54,565 nt of DNA from Afipia sp. GTDB lineage: Bacteria; Pseudomonadota; Alphaproteobacteria; Rhizobiales; Xanthobacteraceae. A model generated the notes under the pieces. The model saw only the letters and a list, made by a program, of their open reading frames with translations. It was not told where the DNA came from and did not search any database. The stretch lies in NCBI GenBank assembly GCA_030652315.1, contig JAUSAX010000028.1, forward strand, positions 1-54,565, written 5' to 3'. A program made the position numbers and the translations under genes. This document shows positions 25,660 to 33,462 of the stretch, piece by piece (position 1 is the first letter of the stretch; each line of letters opens with the position of its first letter).

Positions 25660-26547
25660 TCACAGCTTGTCCCCAAAGCGCGTTGACGGCTTCCGTCGCG
25701 GGCGCGGCGGGGTGAAAAAGGTTGGATCGGTTGCGACGAAGGTGAGCAGTTCGGGACCACCCACCTGCTGTGTGATGGCGAGCCGGTAGCCAGGCAGGGG
25801 CTGGCGGCGGATGATGTCGCGCAGGTCGTAGGCGAAATGCTTCAGCGGCGAGAGGCTGCCGGATTTCCGGTGCAGGTGGGCGAAGTCGAAGCTCCAGCCG
25901 AAGGACTGGCGGCCGCCGTGTTTACGCACGACGCGGTAGAGCCAGCGTTCGAGCCCGCCGGTCAGATCGAAATAGGCGCGGTCGATGGTGAGAACGAGCG
26001 CGTCATCGAGAACGGCGCGATAGAACCAGTCCGGCAGGATCAGCTCGACGCCGACAGGGCGACCGTCGCGATCGGTTCGCTCCTGCCACTCGTTGATCCA
26101 CGAGAAGCGATGCCGACGGCCTTCCGCCGGTTGGCGGATCGAGGTCGCGACGGTGGTGGATTGGAGCCGGTCGAGCGCGGCCTTCAGGCGCTGGTAATCG
26201 CGCAGCGATACACCGCGGCCGACGAAGGTGAGAATCTCATAGGGCGTCGTCGCCATGAGCCGGGAAGTGCGCAAGCCCGCGTCGCGCGCCTCAACGATCT
26301 GGCTCGCGGCCCAGATCAGGATGTCGGCATCCCAGATGGTCGCCATGCCGTGATCGGGCACGGCCTCGACACGGATGGTCACATCGCCTGCCTTGAAATC
26401 GATGGGTGCGATGCGTTTCGACTTGGCGAGGGAGAAGAACGGATAGGCCATGAGATCCTGCGCGTCTCGTGGCGCGAAATCGCCGGGGAGCGCCCGGAAC
26501 AGATTGAGCTGTCCGCGCTCCGAAGAGGACTGATGCCGCGCCGCCAT
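25660..26547 (-). CDS. repA: RepA replication initiator (RPA family)
   Basis: The 295-residue protein belongs to the plasmid replication initiator A family: DLMAYPFFSLAKSKRIAPID and VEAVPDHGMATIWDADILIW are its hallmarks, with winged-helix regions in the C-terminal half (GGLERWLYRVVRKHGG and LKHFAYDLRDIIRRQPLPGY). It should bind the iterons that lie six bases beyond its stop. Presence of repA, iterons and parA in an integrative element suggests that the excised circle can replicate. The start ATG at 26547 agrees with the family N-terminus. Confidence 0.93.
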   Translation of the reverse strand: MAARHQSSSERGQLNLFRALPGDFAPRDAQDLMAYPFFSLAKSKRIAPIDFKAGDVTIRVEAVPDHGMATIWDADILIWAASQIVEARDAGLRTSRLMATTPYEILTFVGRGVSLRDYQRLKAALDRLQSTTVATSIRQPAEGRRHRFSWINEWQERTDRDGRPVGVELILPDWFYRAVLDDALVLTIDRAYFDLTGGLERWLYRVVRKHGGRQSFGWSFDFAHLHRKSGSLSPLKHFAYDLRDIIRRQPLPGYRLAITQQVGGPELLTFVATDPTFFTPPRPRRKPSTRFGDKL

Positions 26548-26565
26548 TCGGGAAATCGTGCGCCG

Positions 26566-26847
26566 TCAGCGTGCGTATCGTCCTGCGCGCGCCGGCGACG
26601 TCGGCGACTGGCGCTTGGCGGGAAGAACCGATCCGCGGGGATCGGAGGTCGAGGTGACGGCGCCGCGATCGGCCCAGGCTTCGAGATCGTCGATGGCATA
26701 GACGACGCGGCCGCCGAGCTTTCGGTAGGCCGGGCCGGTTCCGTAGGTCCGGTGCTTTTCCAGTGTCCGGGCGGACAGGCCGAGGAATTCGGCGGCTTCC
26801 TTGGTGCGCAGAAAGCGCGGCGGGAGAACGGCGAGTTCGGGTCGCAT
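26566..26847 (-). CDS. AlpA/MerR-like helix-turn-helix protein
   Basis: The 93-residue protein has a helix-turn-helix of the DNA-binding-domain/excisionase type: FLRTKEAAEFLGLSARTLEK, then GPAYRKLGGRVVYAIDDLEA. Small proteins of this kind act as excisionases or as local activators. The ATG at 26847 agrees with the family. A frame extending to 26871 has no better start. It lies 18 bases before repA and is probably co-transcribed with it. A 12-bp inverted repeat stands about 90 bases upstream. Confidence 0.88.
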   Translation of the reverse strand: MRPELAVLPPRFLRTKEAAEFLGLSARTLEKHRTYGTGPAYRKLGGRVVYAIDDLEAWADRGAVTSTSDPRGSVLPAKRQSPTSPARAGRYAR

Positions 26848-26936
26848 GGATCGGCCTTTCGTGGTGTTCACGTGAGCCGCTGGAAATCAGCGGCGGGCGA
26901 AGACCACGATGGCGAAGCGAAACAGGTGAGATGGAG

Positions 26937-26964
26937 TGGGATTTTAGGGGGACCTGAAATCCCA
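26937..26964. promoter_or_regulatory. inverted repeat upstream of the alpA-repA genes, possible operator
   Basis: The left arm is TGGGATTTTAGG (26937-26948) and the right arm CCTGAAATCCCA (26953-26964). Eleven of twelve positions pair around a 4-base spacer. It lies in the 290-bp gene-free interval between the DUF2285 gene and alpA, 90 bases before the alpA start. It may be an operator for the alpA-repA transcript, or an RNA hairpin. Confidence 0.4.
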
Positions 26965-27137
26965 CATCACGTCCGCCGAGTCCCCCGGGGCGGGTGGACA
27001 GCAAAGACGTGTTCGCGGCGGATGGGAGGAATTTTGTGAGAAGCGTTTCGCTGTCGGCCTTGTACGTCAGCGGTTCGCGAGAAGCGGGCAACGCATCCGC
27101 AGGAGTCCTACGATCATGCAACGGCGACGTTGTGACT

Positions 27138-27716
27138 TCATTGTTGATCGTTTTCGGTTCGCCTGGTTCGCGAACCCTGGGATCGCCGGTGGCGCAGCAG
27201 CGTTCGATAGCCTCCAGCAGCCATCGCGTGGGCATCGCGAAGCAAAGCCATGACGGTATGGCGAACCGAGGATATCTGCCAGTCATCCCGCTTCATCCGC
27301 GGAAGACGGAAGATGATCCGGGCGATCTCCTGTTGGGTGGCGCCATCCCGGAACCCGTCGAACGCTTGCAGCATATGGCGCATCCGTCTGCGTTTCTGCC
27401 GCGTGAGGCGCGTGTCCGGCGGCACAGCGCGGCCGTAGAGCGATGCAAGAAGGCGGTAAATGGACTCTACCCGATCAAATCCTTCCAGACCGATCGGAAC
27501 CATGGCAACCAAAGGAACCGCAGGCGAATGGCCGGCGGGCAGGATGAGCTGGAGGTGCTGATTCTTGCTCAGCTCGTAGAGGAGGAGCGTTTCGCCACCC
27601 TGTTCGATCGATTGAGCGATATCGAATGCGGCTCGTACATCGCGATCCAAAGAGAAGATCGGAGGAGCCGCCGCCAGCACGACTGTGCTGGTGTCGGCAT
27701 GCGGAAGCCAGAACAC
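27138..27716 (-). CDS. DUF2285 domain protein, downstream part of a frameshifted regulator
   Basis: The frame codes for a 192-residue DUF2285 protein (FWLPHADTSTVVLAAAPP at the N-terminus, then a basic helical C-terminal half, RLTRQKRRRMRHMLQAFDGF). In relatives an N-terminal DUF6499 domain is fused directly before the FWLP motif. Here that domain is in the next frame (27745-27948), and one extra T near 27747 separates them. A GTG at 27716 with AAGGCGC upstream could start this part alone. The C-terminal DUF2285 motif has the typical ISSVRHTVMALLRDAHAMAA helix. DNA-binding regulation is likely but unproven. Confidence 0.75.
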   Translation of the reverse strand: MFWLPHADTSTVVLAAAPPIFSLDRDVRAAFDIAQSIEQGGETLLLYELSKNQHLQLILPAGHSPAVPLVAMVPIGLEGFDRVESIYRLLASLYGRAVPPDTRLTRQKRRRMRHMLQAFDGFRDGATQQEIARIIFRLPRMKRDDWQISSVRHTVMALLRDAHAMAAGGYRTLLRHRRSQGSRTRRTENDQQ

Positions 27717-27744
27717 CTGCGCCTTGGGAGGAGCTTGCTGCGGA

Positions 27745-27948
27745 TCAAGCGGGAAATCGCAGTCCCCAACGCTGCCGAATCCTGTCGGTCAGCGATTGAG
27801 GATTTTCCTTGTTGCGCGAGTACGCATCGAAATCATGATCATACGTTTCGTTGCGACGGAGCCATTCCCAAGCGATGTCAGAGGCAGCAAGCCCGTCAAC
27901 GTGGAGGTAGAGCGCCGAGGAGCGCCATCCTGAAGCGTCCGGTACCAT
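27745..27948 (-). CDS. DUF6499 domain fragment, upstream part of a frameshifted regulator
   Basis: The 67-residue product MVPDASGWRSSALYLHVDGL, then AASDIAWEWLRRNETYDHDF and RIRQRWGLRFPA, is a DUF6499 domain. It ends at TGA (27747-27745) in the string GCTTGATCC. Removing one T restores GCT GAT CCG and links it to DPQQAPPKAQVFWLPHAD of the downstream DUF2285 part. The ATG at 27948 has GGAGGAAGG upstream. It is best read as the 5' half of one broken gene of about 270 codons. Confidence 0.75.
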   Translation of the reverse strand: MVPDASGWRSSALYLHVDGLAASDIAWEWLRRNETYDHDFDAYSRNKENPQSLTDRIRQRWGLRFPA

Positions 27949-28057
27949 GGTCAGTCCTTCCTCCGTCAATTTGCGGAGGAGCCAGCATTCCCGGAACGAT
28001 TGTGATGCTGAAGCCGCGAAGTTTGGCGGGGGCGATGCCGCAGCGGCATCGCGTGGA

Positions 28058-28333
28058 TCAGTGACACTGACTTTCGCGCACCAACTCGCGATAACCGTGC
28101 TCGGTCATCCAACGGGCACGCGCAAGGTGAGTGTCGTGGATCCGACGACAGCGATGCGGATTGCTTTGTGGATCGAGGCCGAACAGGATTTGAACGGCTT
28201 CCTGCCAATCGGCGCCGTCACGCGCCGCATCGAGTAGCCGCAAATAGAGAACCATATGCTCGCGGTCATAGCTGGTGAGCCGCCGACTTATCGGCGGCTC
28301 ATCCAGGAACGCGAATGTCGATGGTTCCGTCAT
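28058..28333 (-). CDS. small DUF2285 protein
   Basis: This 91-residue protein is a stand-alone DUF2285 domain: LTSYDREHMVLYLRLLDAAR, GADWQEAVQILFGLDP and HLARARWMTEHGYRELVR. The final motif is highly conserved in the family. It is commonly paired with a longer DUF6499-DUF2285 gene and an XRE gene, as here. The function is unknown; a helix-turn-helix-like role in ICE control is suspected from context. A 7-bp inverted repeat (ATGGTTA/TAACCAT, 28348-28354 and 28363-28369) lies 15 bases before the start and may be an operator. Confidence 0.85.
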   Translation of the reverse strand: MTEPSTFAFLDEPPISRRLTSYDREHMVLYLRLLDAARDGADWQEAVQILFGLDPQSNPHRCRRIHDTHLARARWMTEHGYRELVRESQCH

Positions 28334-28423
28334 CGCCGGACATTGGCATGGTTACGATATTTTAACCATCGCCCGGTGCGTGCATCTTGGAATGATGGTG
28401 CATGGCCCGATGGCGCGGAACGA

Positions 28424-28678
28424 CTATCGATGGGCCTGGCGGTTAGACGTGTCATGATGCAGCAGAACCCCTTGCCCTTTGTCGGTGGAGAGCAGAACGA
28501 TCCCTGCCGCTTCAAAGGCCCTGCGCACCTGATCGCGCGTCGTTTCGTAAACCTCGAGGTCGCTTTCGGATTCGAGGCGTTTCAACGCGGTCAGCGATAT
28601 GCGGGCCTTGTCAGCGAGCGTCTCCTGCGTCCAACCCAGCAACGCGCGTGCGGCCCGCGATTGTCGGGAAGTGATCAT
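28424..28678 (-). CDS. XRE-family helix-turn-helix regulator
   Basis: This 84-residue Cro/CI-type protein begins MITSRQSRAARALLGWTQET, with the helix-turn-helix spanning residues 5-60 (LADKARISLTALKRLESESD). The C-terminal part, VRRAFEAAGIVLLSTDKGQG, is typical of small XRE regulators in ICEs. Its start codon and ribosome site (GGGAGGTGATC) both lie inside an 18-bp perfect palindrome, so autorepression is likely. It leads the DUF2285 genes and may be the master switch of this end of the element. Confidence 0.9.
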   Translation of the reverse strand: MITSRQSRAARALLGWTQETLADKARISLTALKRLESESDLEVYETTRDQVRRAFEAAGIVLLSTDKGQGVLLHHDTSNRQAHR

Positions 28679-28688
28679 GCATGATCAC
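28671..28688. promoter_or_regulatory. palindromic operator over the xre start codon
   Basis: The sequence GTGATCATGCATGATCAC is a perfect 18-bp palindrome. It extends to 14-bp arms with one mismatch (GGGAAGTGATCATG at 28666-28679 against its complement). It covers the start codon (28678-28676) and the end of the ribosome site of the XRE gene. A dimeric XRE protein binding here would block its own translation start region and transcript. Confidence 0.65.
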
Positions 28689-28853
28689 CTCCCACCGACG
28701 CGAACGCACCTGCCAGAACTACGACTATAATAGTCGTTCTTGGCGCCTCCATCCAGCCGAAAGTCACCTCGAAGCGCTGCGACGAGAGTAGTCGGCCGAC
28801 GACTGATTCGGTCGTGCCGCCATGCCGAAGGCGGGGCCGAAGCCCCATCCGGC

Positions 28854-29018
28854 TCAGGCGAACGGATCGATCTCGCCGACGATGGTGTCGGCATCCCCAT
28901 CATATTCGGCGGCGGGCATGACGCTCATGGTGCCGTCGCCGGCGCGGTAGATGATGATCGTGACCATCAGGGTGGCGGCGAGGCTGAAGGCGAAGGCGTG
29001 AGCGTCTGCGAGGGACAT
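28854..29018 (-). CDS. 54-residue protein of unknown function
   Basis: The frame from ATG 29018 codes for MSLADAHAFAFSLAATLMVT, then IIIYRAGDGTMSVMPAAEYD, and ends in DPFA. It has an N-terminal hydrophobic helix (about residues 7-24) and an acidic tail. CAGGAGC lies ten bases upstream of the ATG. A hairpin with an ATGG loop, also found before ssb and the DUF2493 gene, stands 21 bases before the start. I recognise no family. The conserved leader makes it a likely real gene. Confidence 0.65.
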   Translation of the reverse strand: MSLADAHAFAFSLAATLMVTIIIYRAGDGTMSVMPAAEYDGDADTIVGEIDPFA

Positions 29019-29426
29019 TTTCGTAGCTCCTGTCTGGAGGCGGGGACCATCCCCGCTCGACAGGCGCCCGAGGTGTTTCGGTCGCGGCCGGGGTCATCAG
29101 AGAGGCAAAGCCGACCTGACCGCACGCTTCGCGTAGCGGACCCCATGAGGGTTGACCCCACGAGGCCGGGATTGAAACCAGGGTCAGCCTCAAAGAACGG
29201 GGATGGTGCCCGCCGACCGGAGCGGAAATCCTCGCGTTGGGCGCTGCCGTGGCCCTGCCTTCACCCTGACGTTGCGACGCCGTCGAGATGGGGCGCCGCT
29301 GCATGTCCGCAGCCGAAATGGTGGGAATGGAGTCGGGCGCGGTTTTTCGCCTGAGCCGGATGGGACTTCGGCGCCCATGGCCAGAAAGGGAAGCGCGTGG
29401 CAGCCGCGATCCGACGCGAACATGGA
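29019..29426. other. gene-free leader region upstream of the 54-residue gene
   Basis: About 400 bases with no convincing gene on either strand. On the minus strand it contains the hairpin GCGGGGA-TGG-TCCCCGC (29056-29040) just before the ribosome site. Further upstream are GC-rich blocks with the words TTGACCCC and CCAGGGTCAGCC (29148-29195). Open frames through it are Arg/Pro-rich shadows. Confidence 0.5.
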
Positions 29427-29456
29427 AAAGCCCGGCGGCTTTCGCCGCCGGGCTTT
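29427..29456 (-). terminator. rho-independent terminator after ssb
   Basis: The stem AAAGCCCGGCGGC (29427-29439) pairs with GCCGCCGGGCTTT (29444-29456) over a TTTC loop. On the minus strand it is followed by TTTTCC. It starts 16 bases after the ssb stop. Confidence 0.8.
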
Positions 29457-29471
29457 CCGGTATCCCGCCCG

Positions 29472-29873
29472 TTAGAACGGGATCTCGTCGTCATCGACGG
29501 TATTGCCGTCGTCGTTCTGGGTCTGCTTCGCCCGGCTCAGGAAGTCCACCGTCTCGGCGATGATCTCGCAGCCGTAGCGATCAACGCCCTGCTGGTCGGT
29601 CCATTTCGTGTAGTGGATGCGGCCGCGCACCAGAACCTTCATCCCCTTTTCGCAATGTTGCTGGATCGTCTTGCCGAGGCCGTTGAAGGCGGTGATACGA
29701 TGCCATTCGGTGTCCTGGACCCGGTAGCCGTTCACGTCCCGGATGACCCTGCCTTCCGAGTAGCGGGGACGCGAGGTGGCGAGTGTGAAGTGGGTGATGT
29801 CGGTGCCGCCGTTGGTGGTGCGGGTTTCAGGGGCCTGACCGATGTTGCCGGCGAGAATGACGATGTTCTGCAT
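29472..29873 (-). CDS. ssb: single-stranded DNA-binding protein
   Basis: The 133-residue protein has an OB-fold core: MQNIVILAGNIGQAPETRTT, FTLATSRPRYSEGRVIRD, TEWHRITAFNGLGKTIQQHC and GMKVLVRGRIHYTKWTDQQG. It ends in DDDEIPF, the acidic tail that recruits host replication proteins. ICE-borne SSB coats the transferred strand in the recipient, and can dampen the SOS response there. The gene stands alone with its own terminator and a structured leader (hairpin 29894-29913). Confidence 0.96.
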   Translation of the reverse strand: MQNIVILAGNIGQAPETRTTNGGTDITHFTLATSRPRYSEGRVIRDVNGYRVQDTEWHRITAFNGLGKTIQQHCEKGMKVLVRGRIHYTKWTDQQGVDRYGCEIIAETVDFLSRAKQTQNDDGNTVDDDEIPF

Positions 29874-30565
29874 GGTAAGTCTCCGTTGCTTCCCGGAGGG
29901 ACCATTCCCTCCGACGAGACCCGGCCAAGGCCGTCGGGAGACTCCTGCACTGGCGCTTTCGGCGCCAGCTTGACCCCTAAGGCCCGAAGTGGTGCGGGCA
30001 GGCGCGTAGCGCCAACACGGTTCGGAGCCGCGGGGGTTGCTGGTGGAAACAGAACGGACTTAGGGGATCAGTCAGTCGGAGGAATTGGCGCCTCTCGAAA
30101 GCCGGGAGACGACACGCAGCCAAACCATCGGCCTTGCTGGCAAAGGCGCCCGATCAGGCCCATCCGCCACGCGGACACACCATTCAGAACCCTCTTAGCC
30201 TCCTCATGCGTCGTTGCAGGAAAGGCAGGTTGGGACGAGATCGGTAAAGCTATCGGGTTTCGGGCGCATGGCGCTGCCCCACCGTATCAGCGCGAAGAGG
30301 AGATGCATGCGGATCTGCATGGGGCGGGATGAAGGTGTTCACGACTATCTCCGCACTAATATAGGACAGGCCACCCCGGGGGGCGGTGATCGCTACGGCT
30401 GCGGGATTCGCTGTCAGACGACGCTTTTCGAAACGGGCGATGCGGATCGAACGTGCGGGCGAACGCGTCCCTGACACGGTCGTTCTTGTTCTGAACGGGA
30501 TATCGGAAGCCAGCGGCGAAAGCCTTCGGGGTGTCTCGTGGGAGCGCAGGATCGCGGCCGTTGCC
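29874..30565. other. gene-free region upstream of ssb with structured leader
   Basis: In this stretch of nearly 700 bases I see no gene that I can support. Next to ssb the minus strand forms the hairpin CGGAGGGA-ATGG-TCCCTCCG (29913-29894), 20 bases before the ATG. A second short hairpin is GGCGC-TTTC-GGCGCC-like at about 29951-29969. A 38-codon minus-strand frame (30323-30207, MQIRMHLLFALIRWGSAMRP...) lacks a ribosome site. The AT-richer part at 30340-30365 could hold a promoter. Confidence 0.45.
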
Positions 30566-30982
30566 TCAGCGCGTAAGGACGGCCGTTCCGACCGCGTAGA
30601 GATTAATCATCGCCGCGATGCCGATGAATAGACCGCCAGCGCCGCACAGCAGATTGAGGACGAGACCTCCGTCGATCATGTGCTTGGCGATGCCGTGGAC
30701 AACCGTGGTGCCGGCGATCACGGCGGGAATGGCGAAGATCGCCAGCGCGACAAGACGCAGAGCCGGATTTTTCGCGAAACCGACGACGGCGATGACCAAC
30801 GCGATCGAGCCGAGCGCGGCGCTGATGGCGGCAAGGCCGGAGATGAGAGAACTTGCATCCGCCGCATAGGCATATTGAAACGCGGTCAAACCGGCCGCGA
30901 AGGGCAAGGCGTAGATCGCGAGGTTATAGGCGAGCACGCAAAACGCGATCGTCAGGGAGATGGCGAGCAGAATCAGCGTCAT
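30566..30982 (-). CDS. small four-helix membrane protein of unknown function
   Basis: The 138-residue protein is almost entirely hydrophobic, with about four membrane helices: residues 2-30 (LILLAISLTIAFCVLAYNLA), 45-68 (LISGLAAISAALGSIALVIA), 74-95 (PALRLVALAIFAIPAVIAGT) and 108-135. It has no signal peptide and no recognised motif. It lies between ssb and the DUF2493 gene with its own upstream space. Entry exclusion or surface interaction is possible but not shown; I do not recognise its family. Confidence 0.7.
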   Translation of the reverse strand: MTLILLAISLTIAFCVLAYNLAIYALPFAAGLTAFQYAYAADASSLISGLAAISAALGSIALVIAVVGFAKNPALRLVALAIFAIPAVIAGTTVVHGIAKHMIDGGLVLNLLCGAGGLFIGIAAMINLYAVGTAVLTR

Positions 30983-31144
30983 GAAAGCCTCCGTGCAAAC
31001 GGTTGAGGATCACGACAGGCTGCCGGGAGATACGCTCCGCCTGCGACTATGCTGCTTCGCCGGTTCTGCAAGAATGCTGATGTATTCTGAACGAGAGCGT
31101 TTTTCTCGTAAAGACAATTATTGCTGCCGCGAGGCGGCGGCGCG

Positions 31145-32077
31145 TTATGCGCCGCCATCGAACTTCATGACGGGGATACCGAGTTTCCGGGCCTTGTCGG
31201 CGAGGTTTTCCTGAATCCCGGTGCCGGGGAAGACGAGGACGCCGACCGGCAGAACATCGAGCATCGCGTCGTTGCGCTTGAACGGGGCGGCCTTGCCGTG
31301 TTTGGTCCAGTCAGGCCTGAAGGCGATCTGTGGCACCTTGCGGTTGTCGGCCCATTTGGCGGCAATGAGTTCGGCGCCCTTCGGGCTTCCACCGTGCAGC
31401 AGCACCATGCCCGGATGCTTGGCGTGGACCTGATCGAGCCTGGCCCAGATCAGGCGGTGATCGTTGAAATCGAGACCGCCGGTGAAGGCAACCTTCGGGC
31501 CGGGAGGCAGGAGCACCTCGGCCTCGGTGCGACGCTTCGCGGCGAGGAAATCGCGGCTGTCGATCATCGCGGCGGTGAGGTTGCGATGGTTGACCATCGA
31601 GCCGGTGCGCGGCCGCCAGATCGAGTGGGTGTTGCGCTCGAAGTGCTCGGCGGCCTGGTCGCGCATCAGTTCGAAGGCGTTGCGCCGTTCGAGAAGGGTC
31701 TGGCCCTGTGCCGTCAGGCGTTCGAGTTCGACAGACTTGACCTCCGAGCCATCCTGTTCGCGCTGGAGGCGCCGCTGGGCGATCTCGTTGTCGTCGAGTT
31801 CGCGTTCGATCCGGTCGGTGGCGCGATGGAAGAGGTTGACCGTGCCCCAGAGCAATTCTTCCAGATCTGGTTCGAGGCGGGTGTCGGAGAGCGCCACCAC
31901 GAGGGCGTCGAAGATGTCGGCGATGCTGCCGGCGATGACGCGGCCTTCCGGAAGCGGTCGCGGGTCGGGTTCGTCTTCGAAGGGACGGTAGCCGTAGAGC
32001 TGGAGTTCCTGAAGCAGGTGATCGGTCGGAGAGGAATCGTGGTGCGGCTCGTATGCGGTGTCGTGTCCATCGGTCAT
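31145..32077 (-). CDS. DUF2493 protein with SLOG (cpYpsA/YspA-like) domain
   Basis: The 310-residue protein starts at the ATG at 32077 (MTDGHDTAYEPHHDSS). The N-terminal 190 residues are an ICE-specific helical region. The C-terminal 115 residues form a Rossmann-like SLOG domain: KVAFTGGLDFNDHRLIWARL, then LLHGGSPKGAELIAAKWADN and VLVFPG near the end. SLOG domains bind nucleotide-derived ligands and occur in sensing and defence systems. The domain keeps its GGS(P)KGAE loop, so ligand binding is plausible. Its leader hairpin (32099-32117) matches the class seen before ssb. Confidence 0.85.
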   Translation of the reverse strand: MTDGHDTAYEPHHDSSPTDHLLQELQLYGYRPFEDEPDPRPLPEGRVIAGSIADIFDALVVALSDTRLEPDLEELLWGTVNLFHRATDRIERELDDNEIAQRRLQREQDGSEVKSVELERLTAQGQTLLERRNAFELMRDQAAEHFERNTHSIWRPRTGSMVNHRNLTAAMIDSRDFLAAKRRTEAEVLLPPGPKVAFTGGLDFNDHRLIWARLDQVHAKHPGMVLLHGGSPKGAELIAAKWADNRKVPQIAFRPDWTKHGKAAPFKRNDAMLDVLPVGVLVFPGTGIQENLADKARKLGIPVMKFDGGA

Positions 32078-32403
32078 GGCGACTTTCCTTCGCGGTGTGG
32101 CCGCGCCCATCGCGGCCTTCATGGCGACGAAGGCGACGGGCGGGCCGGACCTGCACCCGCAGCAAAGCGAAGGGCCGGAACACTGTGGAGGATGCTGGAG
32201 GCCGGCGATTTTGCCTCGCGATGCAAAGCGCCCCACGGGGGCGCGGCGGAAAATCGTCGGCCGCAGGCATTGCCTGTCCGGCCCGGCTGACGCCCGATCG
32301 CCCTCTCAGAAGGCCGTGGGTGTGGCCTCTCGACCCCGGAGGTCTCGCGCCATGATCGCAGCCTGTCACGCACCGCCCTGCCGCACCTTCCCTTGCCAGT
32401 CGA
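32078..32403. other. leader region of the DUF2493 gene
   Basis: This 326-bp gap has no gene I can support. The minus strand carries the hairpin GGCCGCG-ATGGG-CGCGGCC (32117-32099), 21 bases before the DUF2493 start, with GAAGGAAAG as ribosome site between. Further upstream is GCGCCCCC-like GC-rich DNA. A promoter may lie near 32340-32400, but no clear boxes are visible. Confidence 0.45.
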
Positions 32404-33462
32404 TCAGACCGCCAGGGACATGAAGCGGGCGACGTCCTCCGAGGCGACCTGTAGACGCAGATGGGCCGCAAGGGCGTCGAAGCCGAGCAGCCGGAGATCC
32501 TCGTTGAAGTCCCCGAGCCGTGGCGTGAGCACGACCGCCTCGATCCCGACGGCGCTGGCGCGCTCGATCAGCACGGTCATCGCCCTGTCACCGGCCGGAT
32601 CGTTGTCGCGCGCGACGTAGAGCCGCCGCAGCGTCCGCGGGAACAGAATGGCCGAGAGGTGCGCGGCCGAGAGCGCCGCCATCGACGGCATCTGCGTCAG
32701 GACCGATCGGACAGACAATGTCGTCTCGATGCCTTCGCCGGCCGCCATTACCTCGCCGCCCACGCCGAAGCGCACGGCCTGCCCGAGGAGATCGCCCATC
32801 GCACGCCGCGGCGTCTCGATCGGGGCACGGCCGAGATTGGCCTCGCTGAATCCGCCGGGGTCGAGCCAGGTGCGATGCGCGCCGGTCAACTTGCCGGAAA
32901 GGTCGGTGACGGCAGCGATCATCGCGGGCCAGGTCTCGGTCGGGCTATGCTCGTCCGGCCGATAGTAGCAGCGCGGATGGAAGCGAAGCGCGCCGGTTTC
33001 GTGCAAAGTCGTAATGCCGCGTTTGCGCAAAACCGCTTCGACGAGGGTTCCGCCGATCGGCTGCGACATGGCAAAGAGCCGCCGCGCCGCTTCGGGTGAG
33101 CCGGCGCTGATGGACTGTCTGCCGGCCAGCATCCTGGTCCTTTCCGGTTCAGGATGCGGGAGCGCGAGGAATCGGCGCGCTTCCTTGGCCACATCCTTGA
33201 AGTCGACAAGGCCACAACTTTCGCGAATCACGTCGAGCAGATCGCCATGCTCGCCCGACGCCGCGGCATCGGTCCATTTGCCGGCCGGACCTTTCGGCGA
33301 ATCCTTCAACCGCACGAACATCGAGCGGCCCGGCGTGTTGCGCACATCCCCGACCTGCCAGTAATTGCCCTGACGGCGTCCGGCAGACAGATAGTGACGG
33401 CACACCGCCTCGGCCTGCCGGCCAAGACGGTGTGCAAGTTCTGCGGCATTGTGACGGGGCAT
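32404..33462 (-). CDS. Toprim-domain protein (DUF7146 type)
   Basis: The 352-residue protein resembles the primase-like DUF7146/Toprim family of ICEs and plasmids. The N-terminal half has a primase-like zinc-free region (GNYWQVGDVRNTPGRSMFVR). The Toprim core in the C-terminal half has the conserved Glu in VMAAGEGIETTLSVRS and the DxD-type motif LYVARDNDPAGDRAM. It may prime complementary-strand synthesis in the recipient or at the origin. The ATG at 33462 overlaps the stop of the helicase gene (ATGA), so both are made together. Confidence 0.88.
   Translation of the reverse strand: MPRHNAAELAHRLGRQAEAVCRHYLSAGRRQGNYWQVGDVRNTPGRSMFVRLKDSPKGPAGKWTDAAASGEHGDLLDVIRESCGLVDFKDVAKEARRFLALPHPEPERTRMLAGRQSISAGSPEAARRLFAMSQPIGGTLVEAVLRKRGITTLHETGALRFHPRCYYRPDEHSPTETWPAMIAAVTDLSGKLTGAHRTWLDPGGFSEANLGRAPIETPRRAMGDLLGQAVRFGVGGEVMAAGEGIETTLSVRSVLTQMPSMAALSAAHLSAILFPRTLRRLYVARDNDPAGDRAMTVLIERASAVGIEAVVLTPRLGDFNEDLRLLGFDALAAHLRLQVASEDVARFMSLAV

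Noticed and set aside
25837-27039. A 400-codon plus-strand frame opposite repA and alpA
   Set aside because: It overlaps two well-supported genes and the product has no domain pattern.
30250-30631. Overlapping short frames on both strands between ssb and the small membrane protein gene
   Set aside because: None has a ribosome site, a hydrophobic or domain pattern, or a shared leader, so the stretch is described as gene-free.
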